From the NCBI RefSeq assembly GCF_963583255.1, contig NC_084807.1, positions 16,453,072 to 16,517,071 of the forward strand: a stretch of 64,000 nt of DNA, read 5' to 3'. Shown in pieces: positions 21,821 through 34,201 of the stretch; within the stretch, counting starts at the first letter, position 1, and each line of letters starts with the position of its first letter. Under the pieces are notes generated by a model that was not told where the DNA came from, ran no database searches, and worked only from the letters and a program-made list of their open reading frames with translations. Both the position numbers and the translations under genes were made by a program. Origin of the DNA: Pyrus communis (taxonomy: Eukaryota; Streptophyta; Magnoliopsida; Rosales; Rosaceae).

Positions 21821-22300
21821 CATTAATTAAAAAAATATTAAAGATTTTACTTAAATAACAGCCGTAAGATAAATGAGAATAAATCTGTACCGTTGGATTC
21901 TATTTCACTTATATGATTAGAATTTTTTTGGACAAAAAAACCCCTTCTCTATTCCAATATTTTCCAATATTTTCCAATTTTACCATTTGATCAATTTAGG
22001 TAAGTGAAAATATACTTAAAAGAAAAATATGTTTTTATGTTTTGGATGTGACAATATGATATGTATATACTAATTTAGTATTATGTTTTTCATTTGATTA
22101 TTTATTGGTTTAAAATATATTTTCCTTAACGGGTAACGGGTCGGGTTATATTACCTGTTAATATTATCGGGTCGGATCATTTTACCCGTTTATTTTAGAG
22201 GGTGTTACACGACATGACCCATTAAGATATTGGGTATGACACGAAAACGACATGAACACAAAAAACACGACTTTCTCAAATTGGCACCAATTTGCCAAAA

Positions 22301-23094
22301 ATAATGTGGGAACTTAGAAAACTTTCTCCATCTATATTCAAATATGCAATCTTATAGGTTGCGTTTTGGTTATTGTGAGAAACACTAATATTAAGGATAT
22401 TGATAGGATTTTTACCACATGCACAAATAGGGATAAAAAAAACACTTAAAAATACTTGCAGAAAATAAGATAGTTGTAGTATAAATGACTCAAGCAAGAT
22501 CATTTTCTACAGAGAGTGAATGAATAATTTGTATTTAAACTAATTCTTAATTAACTATTTAAAACAAGGTTTTGGAAAATGTTGATTTTGTGACTTAAAA
22601 TATTAAAAACGAATTTAAAATAAAAAATTAATTAATTAATCAACTAGAAAACAATTTAAAGAAACACTAGGTTCCACCATCACCTTAACAATCCTATGTA
22701 GTTTTTCCAATTACTTATAAATTACCCATGCATATTTTAAAGGTTAGGTTTTCCTAATATATGTTGTACCTGGAACCTCCAATATAGAACATATATCTAA
22801 CATGCAATCCTTAAGACGTGATGTTCGTCTTAAGTGAAATTACAATTATTAACCACAGGAAACCAATGCTAATTTCAGGGAACCGGATTTCTCACAAAAT
22901 CAGACTTTTGACTGACCCAATCAACTTTGATTTGATCCCAAAATGTCTCGTTTGAAAGCTTAAGTTGTCCCCAACAAATCCTCAGAAGGAATCTTCCTCA
23001 AAATATGTCATCTTGACCTCAAAAATACCTAAAACATCCAAAAAGTCAATCTAGGAAAGCCGCGCGCTAGGCCTTTATTTCATTGCCACAGTCA
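22301..23094. other. No gene seen
   Basis: A/T-rich sequence with short broken ORFs only. CCATCACCTTAACAATCC and AACATATATCTAACATGC stretches look like non-coding retrotransposon sequence, but I cannot assign a family. Confidence 0.4.
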
Positions 23095-23187
23095 AATGGC
23101 TTGGTAGAATCAATCCGCATTTGTGGCGGGGAGGCAAATCCAAGATAATATCTTGGATGTTCATGAGATTTTGCTTTCTTTAAAGAT

Positions 23188-25403
23188 TGATGCGAGAATT
23201 ATACGCACACAAATTAAACCCTCTTTTTGACAATTGTAGTAAGTATGTAAGTAGGGATCGTTCTTAACCGGGGATTAGGAGGGATTGCAAAATCACTTGG
23301 AAACTGACTCAAAAACGTAAAATAAAGTTTAAAACACTAAACTAGACTCAAAGAATGCAAAACTAAACACTTAAAACACTAAAACAAACCAAAAGACTCA
23401 AACAGCACCCAAAACACTCAAAACTGCCTTAAAAACACTTTCTGGGCAGTTTTGAGCACTTTGGTGAATTTGGACGAATTTGGGTAATAACTTGAATCAA
23501 AACACTTAAAAACACAAACTAAGACACTTTCTAACTAAATTGGACACTAAAGTAAAGGGGGATTGAGGTTTTGACGTAATTAAACTAAATGCACAGATTG
23601 TAATTTAAAGGCTGAATGTAAATATGAATGTGATGAAAATATGGATGAATGCTAGCTAGAAGGTTCTTCTCCACACATGTCACACTTGCATACAATTTGA
23701 TTTTCAGTTGGTCTTTCGATGAATTATAAACCTCGACACTCCAAGTTAATTAGGTCCGCTTAAATTAACCTTCAGATTTCCCTAGAATCATTGAATTGGA
23801 TGAATATGCATTGCAACCAAATTATTCTTAACAAGTTCTCGATATGAACAACATGATAAAGATACAAGTTAGAATCATTACGTTCTTTGGAAATCATAAG
23901 TGTTGACGAGGCATTCGTTACTATGATAAGCATGAAACTAGTGCCAAGAATTCATTCAACGCGATTGTTTATAAGCAACCTCCACTACTTGTGAATATAA
24001 GTTCATAACTATTAGGTGAAATTCACTTATATTCTAGCGTCATATTCATGCATGAAAATTAAGCGTGCACTCTCAATAAACATACACAAATAAGTTATCA
24101 ATCAAGCAGTTAAACAAATTGAATCCACAATACATGAAATTCCAACCAATAGTAATCAAATCATATCGCAAGCATAAACATGTATTTCGAATCCCCCCCT
24201 AGCCAAGGGGGGGGGTTTAGTTCCTCATACGTACAAGACAAAGAGAATTGAAATTAAACATTGAAATCAAAGGAAAAGAAACACCTAAACATTCCAACAA
24301 CTCAAACTTGAATTGTATGAACGTTTAGGCCCTCTTCTCTTCCTCTTTGTTGCGGCACAAGGTCTAAGGATAGGTTTTGGGGTGGTATTTGTATGGAGGA
24401 ATGGTTGTGTGATGGTGTGAAGTGTGTATGAATTTCTGGAATGGTGGAGGAAGGCACGGCACAAAGGGATTTTGTTGGTGTGAATGGCTGATGCACGGCT
24501 AAGGAATTCTAAGGGGAAGATGATGTGTAATGAAGGGGTAGATGCTGGAAATGAAGGGGAAGTCATGGCCAAAGGCCAGTCCCCTTGTTGGTGAGGGAAT
24601 GCATGGTTTTATAGGGAGAATGGGAGAAAATGTGGCTGAATGATTAAGATTGCATGTGGCTCAATGATTATGGGTGCATGTGGCTGAAATAATGAAGGGA
24701 ATGCATGTGAGATGACAGCTAGGTTGCTTGGTGGAAAGCTGGAATTGCCAAGGTTATGCACGGCAAAGGCTTGTTTGGGTGCATGTGGCTGATTTAAAGA
24801 ATGGGAAAGCATATGGTTGCAAGATAGGGTGAATGATGATGAATGCATGTGGATTAAAGAGGGAATATGGAAGTGAATGTGCTGAAATGATAGAATGGGA
24901 AAACATGTGGCTGCAATCATGAAGATTGAATGGAATTGGTGGGTACGGCTGAGATGGAATAATGTTATGGTGGTTGCTAGGGTGAATTAGGGTGAAATAA
25001 AATATGAATGAAAGTGAATAAATCAGAATAAGGCTGCAAGGTTAAAGGGCTAGGATTTAAGTGCATAAAATGGACCCAAAATGCTCCCCCTTGCACGGCA
25101 AGGGAAGGGAAATAGGGTTAAGCCCACGACAAGGTTGTGTAATTGGGCTAGGGCCATTGTTTTGTGTCCTAAAGTGCCTACAAGGCCTTCAATTTCGTCC
25201 AACACTTTGGCTCCAAGCATAAGCTATCCATCCTTAGCCCAAAAGTGCTCCAAAAGGCTCCAAAATGCACTTCTTTGCTCCTTTAGCCCTTAGAACCTGA
25301 AAACATACGAAAATAACTTTAAAAGACTTAAAGAACTAAGAAATAACAATGTAAATGCACAAGAACAACAAGCCAACTAAGTTGCCTAAATATGCTCCTA
25401 TCA
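23188..25403 (-). mobile_element. Solo LTR of a gypsy element, 2216 bp, TSD AAGAT
   Basis: The plus strand begins TGATGCGAG and ends CTCCTATCA, i.e. TGATAGGAG...CTCGCATCA on the minus strand. AAGAT flanks both sides (23183-23187, 25404-25408). No internal domain or second LTR is present, so recombination between LTRs removed the body. The same LTR end (TGTGTGCGTATAA...CTCGCATCA) with a primer site occurs at 40631-40683. A C7...G9 hairpin lies near 24196-24217. No coding sequence. Confidence 0.92.
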
Positions 25404-27405
25404 AAGATGCAACTAGCTAGTGAAGATCAACATTTGGCTATGAAATTAGAAATGACGAAGGCGTATGATAAGGTGGAGTGAAGTTTTTTGTTGGCAATGA
25501 TGCGTAAATTGGGTTTCAGTGACGAATTTTGCAGGAGAATTAAGGCCTGCATCTCCACTGTTACTTATAGTGTTTTGATTAATGGTTGGGGTCTTAGGCA
25601 AGGAGATCCAATGTCTCCTTTTTTGTTTCGGATTTGTGCAAAAGGTTTATCGGCACTATTACATCGAAATGAAGAAATTGAGGTGCTCCATGGTAAGTGA
25701 GTTAACTCGAGGGGGGGGTGTCTATCTCACATTTATTTTTTGCGGATGATTCAGTGATTTTTTGTCAAGCTTCGGTACAAGAGGTTCAGGGAGTACTAGA
25801 GGTGCTTGATTATTATGCGGATGGTTCCGAGCAATTTATTAATTGGGAGAAAAGCTCCTTATTTTTTGGAGCTAATTGTTCTAAACGGCAAAGGAACACA
25901 ATTGGGCAATGTAAAAATATTCAAGATAGAGATGTTTTTGGGAAGTACTTGGGTTTACTAGCAGATTTTAGGCATTCCAAGCGTGCGGTGTTTGAAGAAG
26001 TCCAGAAAGGCATGGATGCACGGTTTAATGGATGGGCAGAGCAATATTTGTCACAAGCAGGTAAGGAGGTGTTAATTAAGGTGGTTGCAATGGCTATGCC
26101 AAACTATGCGATGTCTTGTTTTAAGCTTTCGATGAGTATGTGCAAAGAGATGGAGCTGGAAATAGCTAGATTCTGGTGGAGGGGAAATACAAAAAAAATT
26201 TGGAATGCCTTAGATTGCATGGGAAAAATTGAAGAAGAGAAAAGCGGGGGGTGGATTGGGGTTCAAGGACTTACAAAGTTAATTTTGGGAATACCATTGA
26301 GTTTGATGGGTTGTAAGGATAGGATTATTTGGCATCATACCAAACATGGAGGGTATATGGTTTAAACAGGGTATAAGGTTGCGATGGAGTTGCAAGCGAA
26401 TGAGGAGTTTGGGAGAAGAGGTACGGGCATGGCAAGTGGGAAGGTTGAAGGGGACGGGTTGTGGAAAGGAATTTGGGGGCTTCATGTTCCTAATAATTAT
26501 TTGGAGATGTTGCAACGGTTCGCTGGTGGTAAGAAAGAACTTGCTTCAGAGACGTATGAATGTGGATGGTAGGTGTGTGGTGTGTGGTGTTATGGAGGAA
26601 ACGGAGGAACATCTTTTTTTCAGGTGTGAATTTAGTAAAGTGTTCTGGTTTTGCTACCCATTACAAATGGATTCATGGTCTCTGGTGGGACAAGACTTTA
26701 GGGGATGTTGGGAGGGTTTGCTGTCACGTATAAAAGGAATGGCAAGGCAGGAAGAAATTCTCCAAGACATGGTCTTTGGGTTGTGGAGAATTTGGAAGTG
26801 CATAAATGATGTGGTGTTTCAAGGGAAAACATGGAATCCAATGAAGGCAATTGAGGTATGGAGTAGACATGTGGGTGTGCATCGGGTAATTGAGAAGGAG
26901 GTGAGGGATTCTTTGGTTAAGTCAAAGAAGATTGGGGCATTGGAGGATGATGGAGCAATTGAAGGGTGGAGGAAACCAAAGTTTGGTACTTTGAAGGTAA
27001 ATTGTGATGGATCATGGAATTTAAAAACGAGGCTGGGGAGTTATGGGTGGATGATTCGAGATTTTGCGAGGTGTTTGCGGAGAGCAGGAGGGGCGAGCAA
27101 GAGGCCTTTTAATTCGGCAATCTTGGCCGAAGCGGAGGCCATTCGTGCAGCGCTTGTGTTCTGCAAAAACGAAGGATTTACGAAGGTGTAAATTGAATCA
27201 GAATCCCCCGTGCTATTGCGAATGATTAATAAGGAGAATGAAGTGGATGCTGATTTGGAATGTCTTCTGTTTGATATTGATTCTTTGGTGAATCATATTG
27301 GGGATGTCAAAATAGGGTTTGTGCCACGGGGTAGCAACCTGGCTGCTCACATGGTTGCCTCGTTTACTGCCAAACATGGTGGTCCATTTGTTTGGGACGA
27401 GATAG

Positions 27406-29563
27406 TGACACACCCCGACCGGAATCAAGGCGTGCTGGCTGTCACGTGAGGGTGACGTAGCCATGTGCACAGTGCGGAAACAAAAGATAATAATAAAAGT
27501 ACAAAAAAAATAAAAACCAAACTACTAAATAAACTAGTTAAAGTAACACACTAGTGTGAGACTAAGTGGGATAAACATAATCAGAGCACAAAGAGCCTAA
27601 GTGCAGTCCATAAGAACAAATACTAATTACACAACACCCAAAGGTGATCCTACATTTGTGATGTTCTGTCAGAACCACCGTCAAGTCCTCGTGAGCCACC
27701 AAAGCGCTTCTAACTAGAACCTGGAGGGCACAAAACAGAAAGTGTGAGTGGGCAACAACAAAGCTTTTCAAAATCATTTCATTATCAAAAGTTCTAACCT
27801 ATCGCCGTAAAACCTGTATAGTTTCCCAGAAAATAGAATATACACATATATCGAAAACATGTTCAGAAATATGCCATGTCGAATGCCTCCACATAAAATG
27901 TAAGTAACCCAGGTAATGTCAATCAATGCAGAATATAAGTCAACCGGAGTCACCTAACGTGACCTGTACGGCTGAATCTAGAGCTTAAATCCACAACTCA
28001 ATCACTACACCTACACACGAGTCGGAACCACCTAAAGTGGTCTGTACGACAGGACTGGGTGTAAATAAGTACGTTCAAGTGCTACGATCACGTGAAGACT
28101 GTGCGAATAATCGCGGGTCACCTACGAGTCGGAACCACCTATAGTGGTCTGTACGACAAGATTGTGCACCTAACTTGGATCCAAGATGAGCGTGTGGTGC
28201 GGGAGGTGAACATCACGTGAATGATTGTGCCCTACTCTGGGTGAGAGCACTAACACCAGGGGGCAGGTTATGAGCTCTCTATGCATCTCACATAACCACT
28301 AATTCACAATCATAAACCACAAACTTACATGACACTTACCTGTGCGTCCACAGCACCAATCATAAATATATGCAACTACTAATGCATAATTAAAATAGGC
28401 AATGACTATGCAAGGCATTTAAAACATATAAACATTCCATTTCATTTTCTAGGAAAAACCACAAGTATATAGGTATATACGGAAAACCAAAAGCCCACTC
28501 ATTGATATGTGGAAGGGTCATAACCCGCTTGCCTCGAGTAACTGCGATCGTGCTCAGGATAGGTCTTACCTATATGCGAAACAACTATAAAAATGTCAAT
28601 TTAAAGCACATAACCAAAACTAGGTAATAACTTTTCATACAATGCTCAAATGGGATGTTTGGATATACCAACATGATCTACTCAACCTCACGAACATCCC
28701 CATATTTTTAAAATAATTTTCTGAGACCCCACATGCTGCCACGTACTGGAGAGTGCACGGCCCTACACGCCCCCACACGCGGCCAAAACTGACGGATTCC
28801 CTAACCGCCGTTAGGGAATATTCCGTGAAAACTAACAGATTCCATTAAAACTAACCTGACGCCGTTAAGAATATTCCGTTAACTTAATGGAATATTTCCT
28901 TGTCTTCTCCGGCACTCCTCCAGTACCGTTGCCGTTGCCGGAAAACTGGAAAATTTTCAAATCTTAATATCTCACTCGTTTCTTCACCAAATTTCATGAA
29001 ACCAGTACCAAATTGAAGCTCTTAACTTGTAGAAATTTCCTTACCTGTTTAAAGTTCCAAAGATCATGAGATGTCGCCGGAGAAATTCAAGAAAAATCGG
29101 CCAAACTCGCAACTCACGATCCCGACGTCCAATTCCACCCAGCGAACCACCCCGAGCTTCCTAAGGACCTCACTAAGCTTCCTAAAAGCTTTAAATTCCC
29201 TAAAAGTCAATAATTCATGTGTGCATAAACAGTGACCAAGTCGGAGATTCTTGGTTCGACGTGAAATCGAAGGATTCCTTACCTGAAATTGGTATGGTTG
29301 AACTCGTATGATCCTCACGAACACAAGGGCACCATTTTTCACTTCGATCTGCAACATTTGCAAGGGTTTTGAACCTTGTCCGTACAAGTGAGAAGGAGAG
29401 AGAGAGAGATACACAGGGGAAGGAGATGATGTGGGTGTAGGTGTGTGGTCCAGATTCAACCAACAAAACAACAAAACAATCACCCCAAAATAACAAATAC
29501 CTACCAAGGGCCAAATCGTCATTTCACACCTACGGTACGAATAATTCGGGACGGGCTGTCACA
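27406..29563 (-). mobile_element. Solo LTR, TGTGACA...TGTGTCA family, 2158 bp, TSD GATAG
   Basis: The minus strand starts TGTGACAGCCCG and ends CGGGGTGTGTCA. GATAG lies at 27401-27405 and 29564-29568. It interrupts the last codons of the LINE RNase H. It belongs to the same family as the solo LTRs at 37072-47648 and 55026-58142, sharing the terminal blocks and hairpin words such as GGAACCACCTA.AGTGGTC near 28025 and 28130. A (GA)n run lies at 29395-29409. The long LTR suggests a Tekay/Del-like gypsy parent; that is inference. Confidence 0.92.
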
Positions 29564-29626
29564 GATAGGCCCGGAATTTTTATTTTATATTCTTGCTATG
29601 GATGTAAACATTTTGATTCGATTATA

Positions 29627-30452
29627 AATAAAGTCTAAAACTTTGACACAATCATCTTGAAAGACTCAAGAACATCCTCCAATTGGGATCACTTGAAAAT
29701 TCGTCTGTTTGATCATTTTTTGCTCAAGAGAAAATTGAATGTCTTACATTAAGAATATAAATCAAAGTATCAAAATTCACCAAAATAAACAATAAATTAT
29801 AACCAAGAATAAGGTAAAATATATAATATAAAATCGACTCATCAGATATATTAGTACTTTTACATCAAATTTTGGTTATAATTATTATAAAATTAAAATG
29901 ATGACTTTAATTCTATATAAGGTCAAAAATTTGGTTATTTTTTCAAATTTCCCTTGAGACTAAGCTATCATGACTGCTATAAAAGTTGGTTTTCAAAGAA
30001 ATACTTAATTGCGAACCTGAAGAAATGGAATGATCATCGAACTTCAGGTCCGTATTAGTGTTTTATTTAGTTGAAAAAGTAAATAAATTTGCTAAACTCA
30101 GTAATAGAATAAGATGTTAATATAGTTTTCAATACGCATGCTTATGCTAACAAATTTGAATTGATTCAATTGACAATTCTGTTAATGATTCAAACAATTA
30201 GAATCATGCTATTTTTTCTTATGATTAGACTTCGAACTTCAAGTTCTACCCATTCTTTTTGTGTTTCTAATTAAAAGGACATTACGGATAATGTAAAATG
30301 AAAGAAAAGTCTCATATACACAACAAGCAAAACTTCATCTTATTTTTATATCTTTTCTTTCTGTGGTCGGTTTGTAGGGATTGACTGCAACCAAAACAAT
30401 AAGCAAATAAGAAGAATTAACCAACATATGCGCTATGAATTAGTCATATCGC
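29627..30452. other. No gene seen
   Basis: A/T-rich, short broken ORFs only. It begins with the probable 3' untranslated end of the LINE (ATAAATAAAGTC); no poly(A) tail is visible. Confidence 0.45.
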
Positions 30453-30842
30453 TTGGAGCATCTTCAAAGGAGATGTCAAAATCTTAGGTGGAACACCACT
30501 GTATATATTTGACATCAAAGTCTCTCCAATCGAAATGTTATTTGCTGACTGGATTTGAAGGCTTTGTGATTTGGAATCAAATTTGACACAATGTCAAATT
30601 TAGTTTTAATTCATTTTAAAAGTGGATCCCTTATTCCACTAATATTTCAACTAATAAAAATTTTGTTTCAATATTCTTTTTAATTTTTACAACCATTTAA
30701 AGCTCTATTTAAATTATAAAATAACATTTGACAATTCGGTTGGAGAGGTACAAAGTTTGACATAAAACTTCAGATTGCCACATCAGCCATCAATTGTAAT
30801 TTAATTCTTATGATTTGACATTTTTTTACAGATGGTCTTAGA
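30453..30842. mobile_element. MITE-like element, ~390 bp
   Basis: The left end GGAGCATCTTCAAAGGAGAT leads into GTCAAA; the right end TTTGACA...GATGGTC is its degenerate inverse. TTTGACAT words recur inside, with no coding sequence. The end match is imperfect and no target duplication was resolved. Confidence 0.5.
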
Positions 30843-31372
30843 ACATTACAAAGAGAAAAGTAGCAAGTTGAAGAAGATTTTAAAATTGCAGCGCAGTTAT
30901 CAATTTAGGGAGTGATTACCGCATCCCTTTCTTTCTAGTAATTGGATGAAAAAAAATTAATGAACAAAGTTAATAAAAGAATCATCTAGAGATAAAAAGA
31001 GTATAAAAATTACTCCGCTATAAGAAATAAACTTAGAATCGTCAATTAAGTAAAAATAATTGCATGAATATAAAACAAAAAGTAGATCTGATGCGAAATT
31101 ATAAGCAAAAGATTAAAGCGTACCGCATGAAATTAATCAATTAGTAGGAAGCCTATTCCCAAACCAACCCCGCTTTAATATATTGCTACTAAGTACTAAA
31201 ATGCCTTCCCAATGCCAATTCAATGCCGGGAAGAAAGCAATCGACATAATGCTCATCCACATGACAAGAATTCGACTTTCACCTTTCTTTTTCTAAGATA
31301 AACTACGTACTCTTTACATTTATGACGAGAATTCGGCTTTCACCTTTTTTCCATCTTCGGATCTAGCCATGT

Positions 31373-32410
31373 CTAGTTTGCAATCTCCCTTTTAGTCTCC
31401 TTGGAAGCCTCTTTTGCAGCTTCATCATTTGAACCCCAAATGGCTTCAGATAAGGTGGGAAGCTTGATTTCGCCCTTCCTATTGAGTGGTATGGTAATGT
31501 TCCCAACTACAGGAAGGTCAACGATGAGACCCAAATCCAACTCATAGTCAATGTCCCAATCCTTAGCAACGTCCTTTACCAATGTCACAATAATACTATG
31601 CGGCACCTTCACCGGCACCTCCAATACAGTAGTGCCACTTGCCTTTATCGAGCCAGGGTCTGGCATGTTCCCAGATGCAATAACCCTAATTCACATATAT
31701 AAATACAAACCAGAAAAGGATCAATATACATCGAGCAAAAGTTTTGATGGACAATTTCAAAATTTCTCAATTTTTTTCTTCTGCTGCACAAGTCTATTAA
31801 TTCTTGTTTGATTTATTCAATTCAAAATCTTAAAATAAACAGAGGCGTGTATAAAACGAAATGTGTAGAAATCTCTTTTCCTAAATCATATGATTACCAT
31901 TTTCGTTTTTCTGTAAACTAATATACCCTTAAATTTCAGCAGATTAAACTGAAGACTCATCAATTTGACTCGAAAGATTGTCAGATTGTTAAATCCAAGC
32001 TCATTTCAAAAGGCTATCGGGTTTGATCTCATTCATTGAATTCAAAATTAGGGCTCTATTTTGATCGGAAACCCTCTAATTGGTTAGATATGTAGAACTT
32101 GAAAATTTACAATTTTTAAAAAAGGGTTTCAGTTTTGATCTTATTCATTGCTCAAAAGATCACTAATACTGAAAAAAAATGCGACAATGAGAGCTGAAAC
32201 TAACTTGCCAACGCTTTTGAGAGTGTATTTGATCTCGCAGATGGGGAGAGGATGTGGGTAGGGATTGTTCACAGAGACCTTTGCAATGTAATCCGCAGAG
32301 TCAAAACTCACTTTCTTGAAATCAACATCTGTGAGGCTTGCATCAGGCTTCGGCACATTTGCTATCTTTTCTGCCACATAGTGTTTGGCCTTGTCCACCA
32401 ACCCCGACAT
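31373..32410 (-). CDS. LEA14: LEA14-type desiccation protectant (LEA_2 family), 2 exons
   Basis: Exon 1 is 32205-32410 (starts MSGLVDKAKHYVAEKIANV), exon 2 is 31373-31685 (VIASGNMPDPGSIKAS...). The intron 31686-32204 has GTTAGT at the donor and TTAG at the acceptor, and splicing keeps the frame (GGC AA|G GTT). The predicted protein is 172 aa. An N-terminal amphipathic helix with KAK...VAEKIANV is followed by one LEA_2 (WHy-type) beta-sandwich: NPYPHPLPICEIKYTL, GTTVLEVPVKVPHSI and DWDIDYELDLGLIVDLPVVG are typical. LEA_2 proteins are folded, mostly cytosolic, and are induced by drought, cold, salt or ABA; the molecular action is not settled. The C-terminus (GSNDEAAKEASKETKREIAN) is longer and more charged than the usual ~150-aa LEA14. 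No frame damage is seen, and the gene looks intact. Confidence 0.92.
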
Positions 32411-32546
32411 TTTCCAAGATGGAGATCAAGAAATTGAGAACAAACCAATAGATTAGCCAAAGAAAACACAGATGAACAAAATAATGTAGATTGATTTAGA
32501 CAAGCCTTACAGCCTTGCTGATTGAGATTCAGAATTTCATTTGGGT

Positions 32547-32618
32547 TATATATAGGAGGTGCATTGCTTAATTAATTTGTGGTTTTCCCACAATCACCTT
32601 GATTATAATCACATACGT
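32547..32618 (-). promoter_or_regulatory. LEA14 promoter: TATA box and ACGTG core
   Basis: TATATATA at 32547-32554 lies ~140 bases upstream of the start codon. ACGTG at about 32613 (in CATACGTGTT) is the core of ABA-response elements. Functional status is inferred from position. Confidence 0.5.
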
Positions 32619-32990
32619 GTTGGGATTATATTATTCCTTATTTGGATATCGGTGATTAGATAACATGGATGCGTAAATTTTGGTATTTATAGTAATATTT
32701 GTCCATTTGATTAAGCGTTAAGACTAAATAATGGCTGTGTATTAGGTCAAAATGCAGCATGTATGCTACACCAGAGATTTTTTTTTTCTTTGTTTCTTAC
32801 AATTTTATTGAGAAAAATATGTTAACTTCTCTTAAAAATATCGGAATACAATCCAACTGAAACATGCTTGACATATTCTTCTATTTTAGTAAAATATAAT
32901 TAAGCAGAATATTAGAAATCCCTAAAAAAGAATCGAAGAGAATGAATTTGATATGTATGGTAAATATTCCCCGTGGAGCAAAAAATAATA

Positions 32991-33143
32991 GGAAAACTAA
33001 TGAAAATGATTTGAAAACTTTGAGTTTTAACAAAAATGACAAAATAAAGGGTAAAGTGAATAGTACCAGGATTGACTTTTTAGTGTAAAAATGTGGTTTT
33101 TCGTTACAGTAAACAGTACCGGGAGCTTTTCGTTAAAGTTCCC
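32991..33143. mobile_element. MITE, ~153 bp, upstream of LEA14
   Basis: The ends GGAAAACTAATGAAAA and GGGAACTTTAACGAAAA (the latter as reverse complement) are imperfect inverted repeats. The flanks AAAAATAAT on both sides suggest an 8-9 bp duplication, though in A/T-rich DNA. Repeated GTGAATAGTACC / GTAAACAGTACC words are inside. It lies ~580 bases upstream of the LEA14 start. Confidence 0.7.
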
Positions 33144-34193
33144 AAAAATAATCTGAAATATCATGTAGGTGGCACATTTACTTTTTTCTTAAGAAGGCAA
33201 GAATGCTCTTACTAAATTGGCAAGACCCATGAGACTCCCACCTGCAGTCTAACATCCCTGGAGGCTCGAGCAGCTAACTACAATATCACTAAGCTCCCCT
33301 GCCCAAAGTCAAAGGCATTAAAGATATGATCAATTACTCAATCTTATCTTTAATACTCTCCTAATTAAGGATCAACTCAAACAAGTAAGGAATCCCAAAA
33401 ATTTCCAATTAAGGATACTTCCAAGATAATCTCAAAATATTATTTATTAGGATTATTCCTTCCTCAACCATCCTACGAATAACTCACCTTGGCCAATCGG
33501 ATGCTGCCACATGTCAGGGCAAAATCCTACACATATAGTTGTCCCTAACTCTATAAATACTTCATCTCCACCAATCTTTGGTAAGTTTTTGCTACGCACT
33601 TAAGCCCTAAACTCTCTCTTATCAGAGAAACTGACTTAAATATCAAAGATCCATTGGCCCAACCCCTTTCCCCTACTCATTTTACACTGAGATATTGTTC
33701 ATAAGAACATCATAGTGATGATGGAGCTATAAAGTTCCTTAAATAGGGCTTCCAAATGGTGAAACTTTAACCATCTCTTTTTTCTCACACAAAATCCTTT
33801 AGTGAGGATGGAGCTATAAAGTTCCTTAAATAGGGCTCCCAAATAATGAAACCATAACCCTCACTCTCTATGACCAGTTTTGGGGTGTTAGTGGGTTTTT
33901 CACCCTTTTGTGATTTAAGTTGTCATACAACTTAAGTCATTGGGCTTGACTACTCAAAGCCCATTGGACCTTAAGGCCTAAAACTAACCAGATGTCTAAA
34001 ACGAATTTGTTTGTTTGATTAATCCTAGCCATAAACAATTAAACCATTAATTGTCTTTACTCAACTTCGTTGTTTCTTCAATCTCTACCTTACACGGTCT
34101 ACGATCTATTAGGTTCTAATTAGTGAGGCAATGGGAGATTAGAACTTTTTCTAATCGATTGTGAATTGAAACTTACTTTCAATTTTCCCTTTA
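33144..34193. other. No gene; retroelement-like non-coding sequence
   Basis: CTCTATAAATAC (33549-33560) looks like a promoter within an LTR-like stretch. No TG...CA borders could be paired, and no coding frame is seen. Confidence 0.4.
33714..33875 (+). repeat. Tandem duplication, 87-bp period, with TATA-like words
   Basis: GATGGAGCTATAAAGTTCC followed by TTAAATAGGGCT occurs at about 33719 and again at about 33806. Both units continue CCAAAT..TGAAAC. This is a recent-looking duplication within non-coding sequence. Confidence 0.75.
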
Positions 34194-34201
34194 GTGATTA
34201 T

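Larger units (their letters stand above)
19115..22300. mobile_element. Non-autonomous element with ~150-bp inverted ends
   Basis: The left end (GGCAATTTCTGACACGACAC ... GGGTAACCCGTTAAG) resembles the reverse complement of the right end (GCCAATTTGAGAAAGTCG ... AACCCGTTACCCGTTAAGG). Both ends are rich in CACGA and ACCCG words. No coding capacity is visible. It holds a large internal inverted repeat and a Cassandra cluster. DNA-transposon class is inferred from the inverted ends; hAT is a guess and target duplications were not resolved. Confidence 0.5.
23095..29626 (+). pseudogene. L1-type LINE reverse transcriptase/RNase H, split by two solo LTRs
   Basis: Coding pieces are 23095-23187, 25409-27405 and 29569-29626. 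The first reads QSAFVAGRQIQDNIL and continues across the first solo LTR into KMQLASEDQHLAMK in one frame once the LTR and one AAGAT copy are discounted. RT motifs are LEMTKAYDKVE, GLRQGDPMSPFLF and the FADD box (25742). A zinc-binding segment (CVVCGVMEETEEHLFFRC) and a C-terminal RNase H (VNCDGSW, AEAEAIRAAL) follow, as in plant L1 elements. The RNase H tail is cut by the second LTR and resumes IGPEFLFYILAMDVN to a stop at 29625-29627. TGA near 25479 replaces a conserved Trp, other stops lie at 25699 and 26365, and frame changes are present. The endonuclease part is absent, as in 5'-truncated LINEs. It is inactive. Confidence 0.87.

Noticed and set aside
24285..24920. Minus-strand ORFs (95 and 103 codons)
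   Set aside because: They lie inside the solo LTR 23188-25403; low-complexity His/Pro/Ser content without known domain.
25718..27191. Separate host genes for the RT and zinc-finger-like frames
   Set aside because: Their order and motifs (FADD, zinc-binding segment, RNase H) are those of one LINE with frameshifts and stops.
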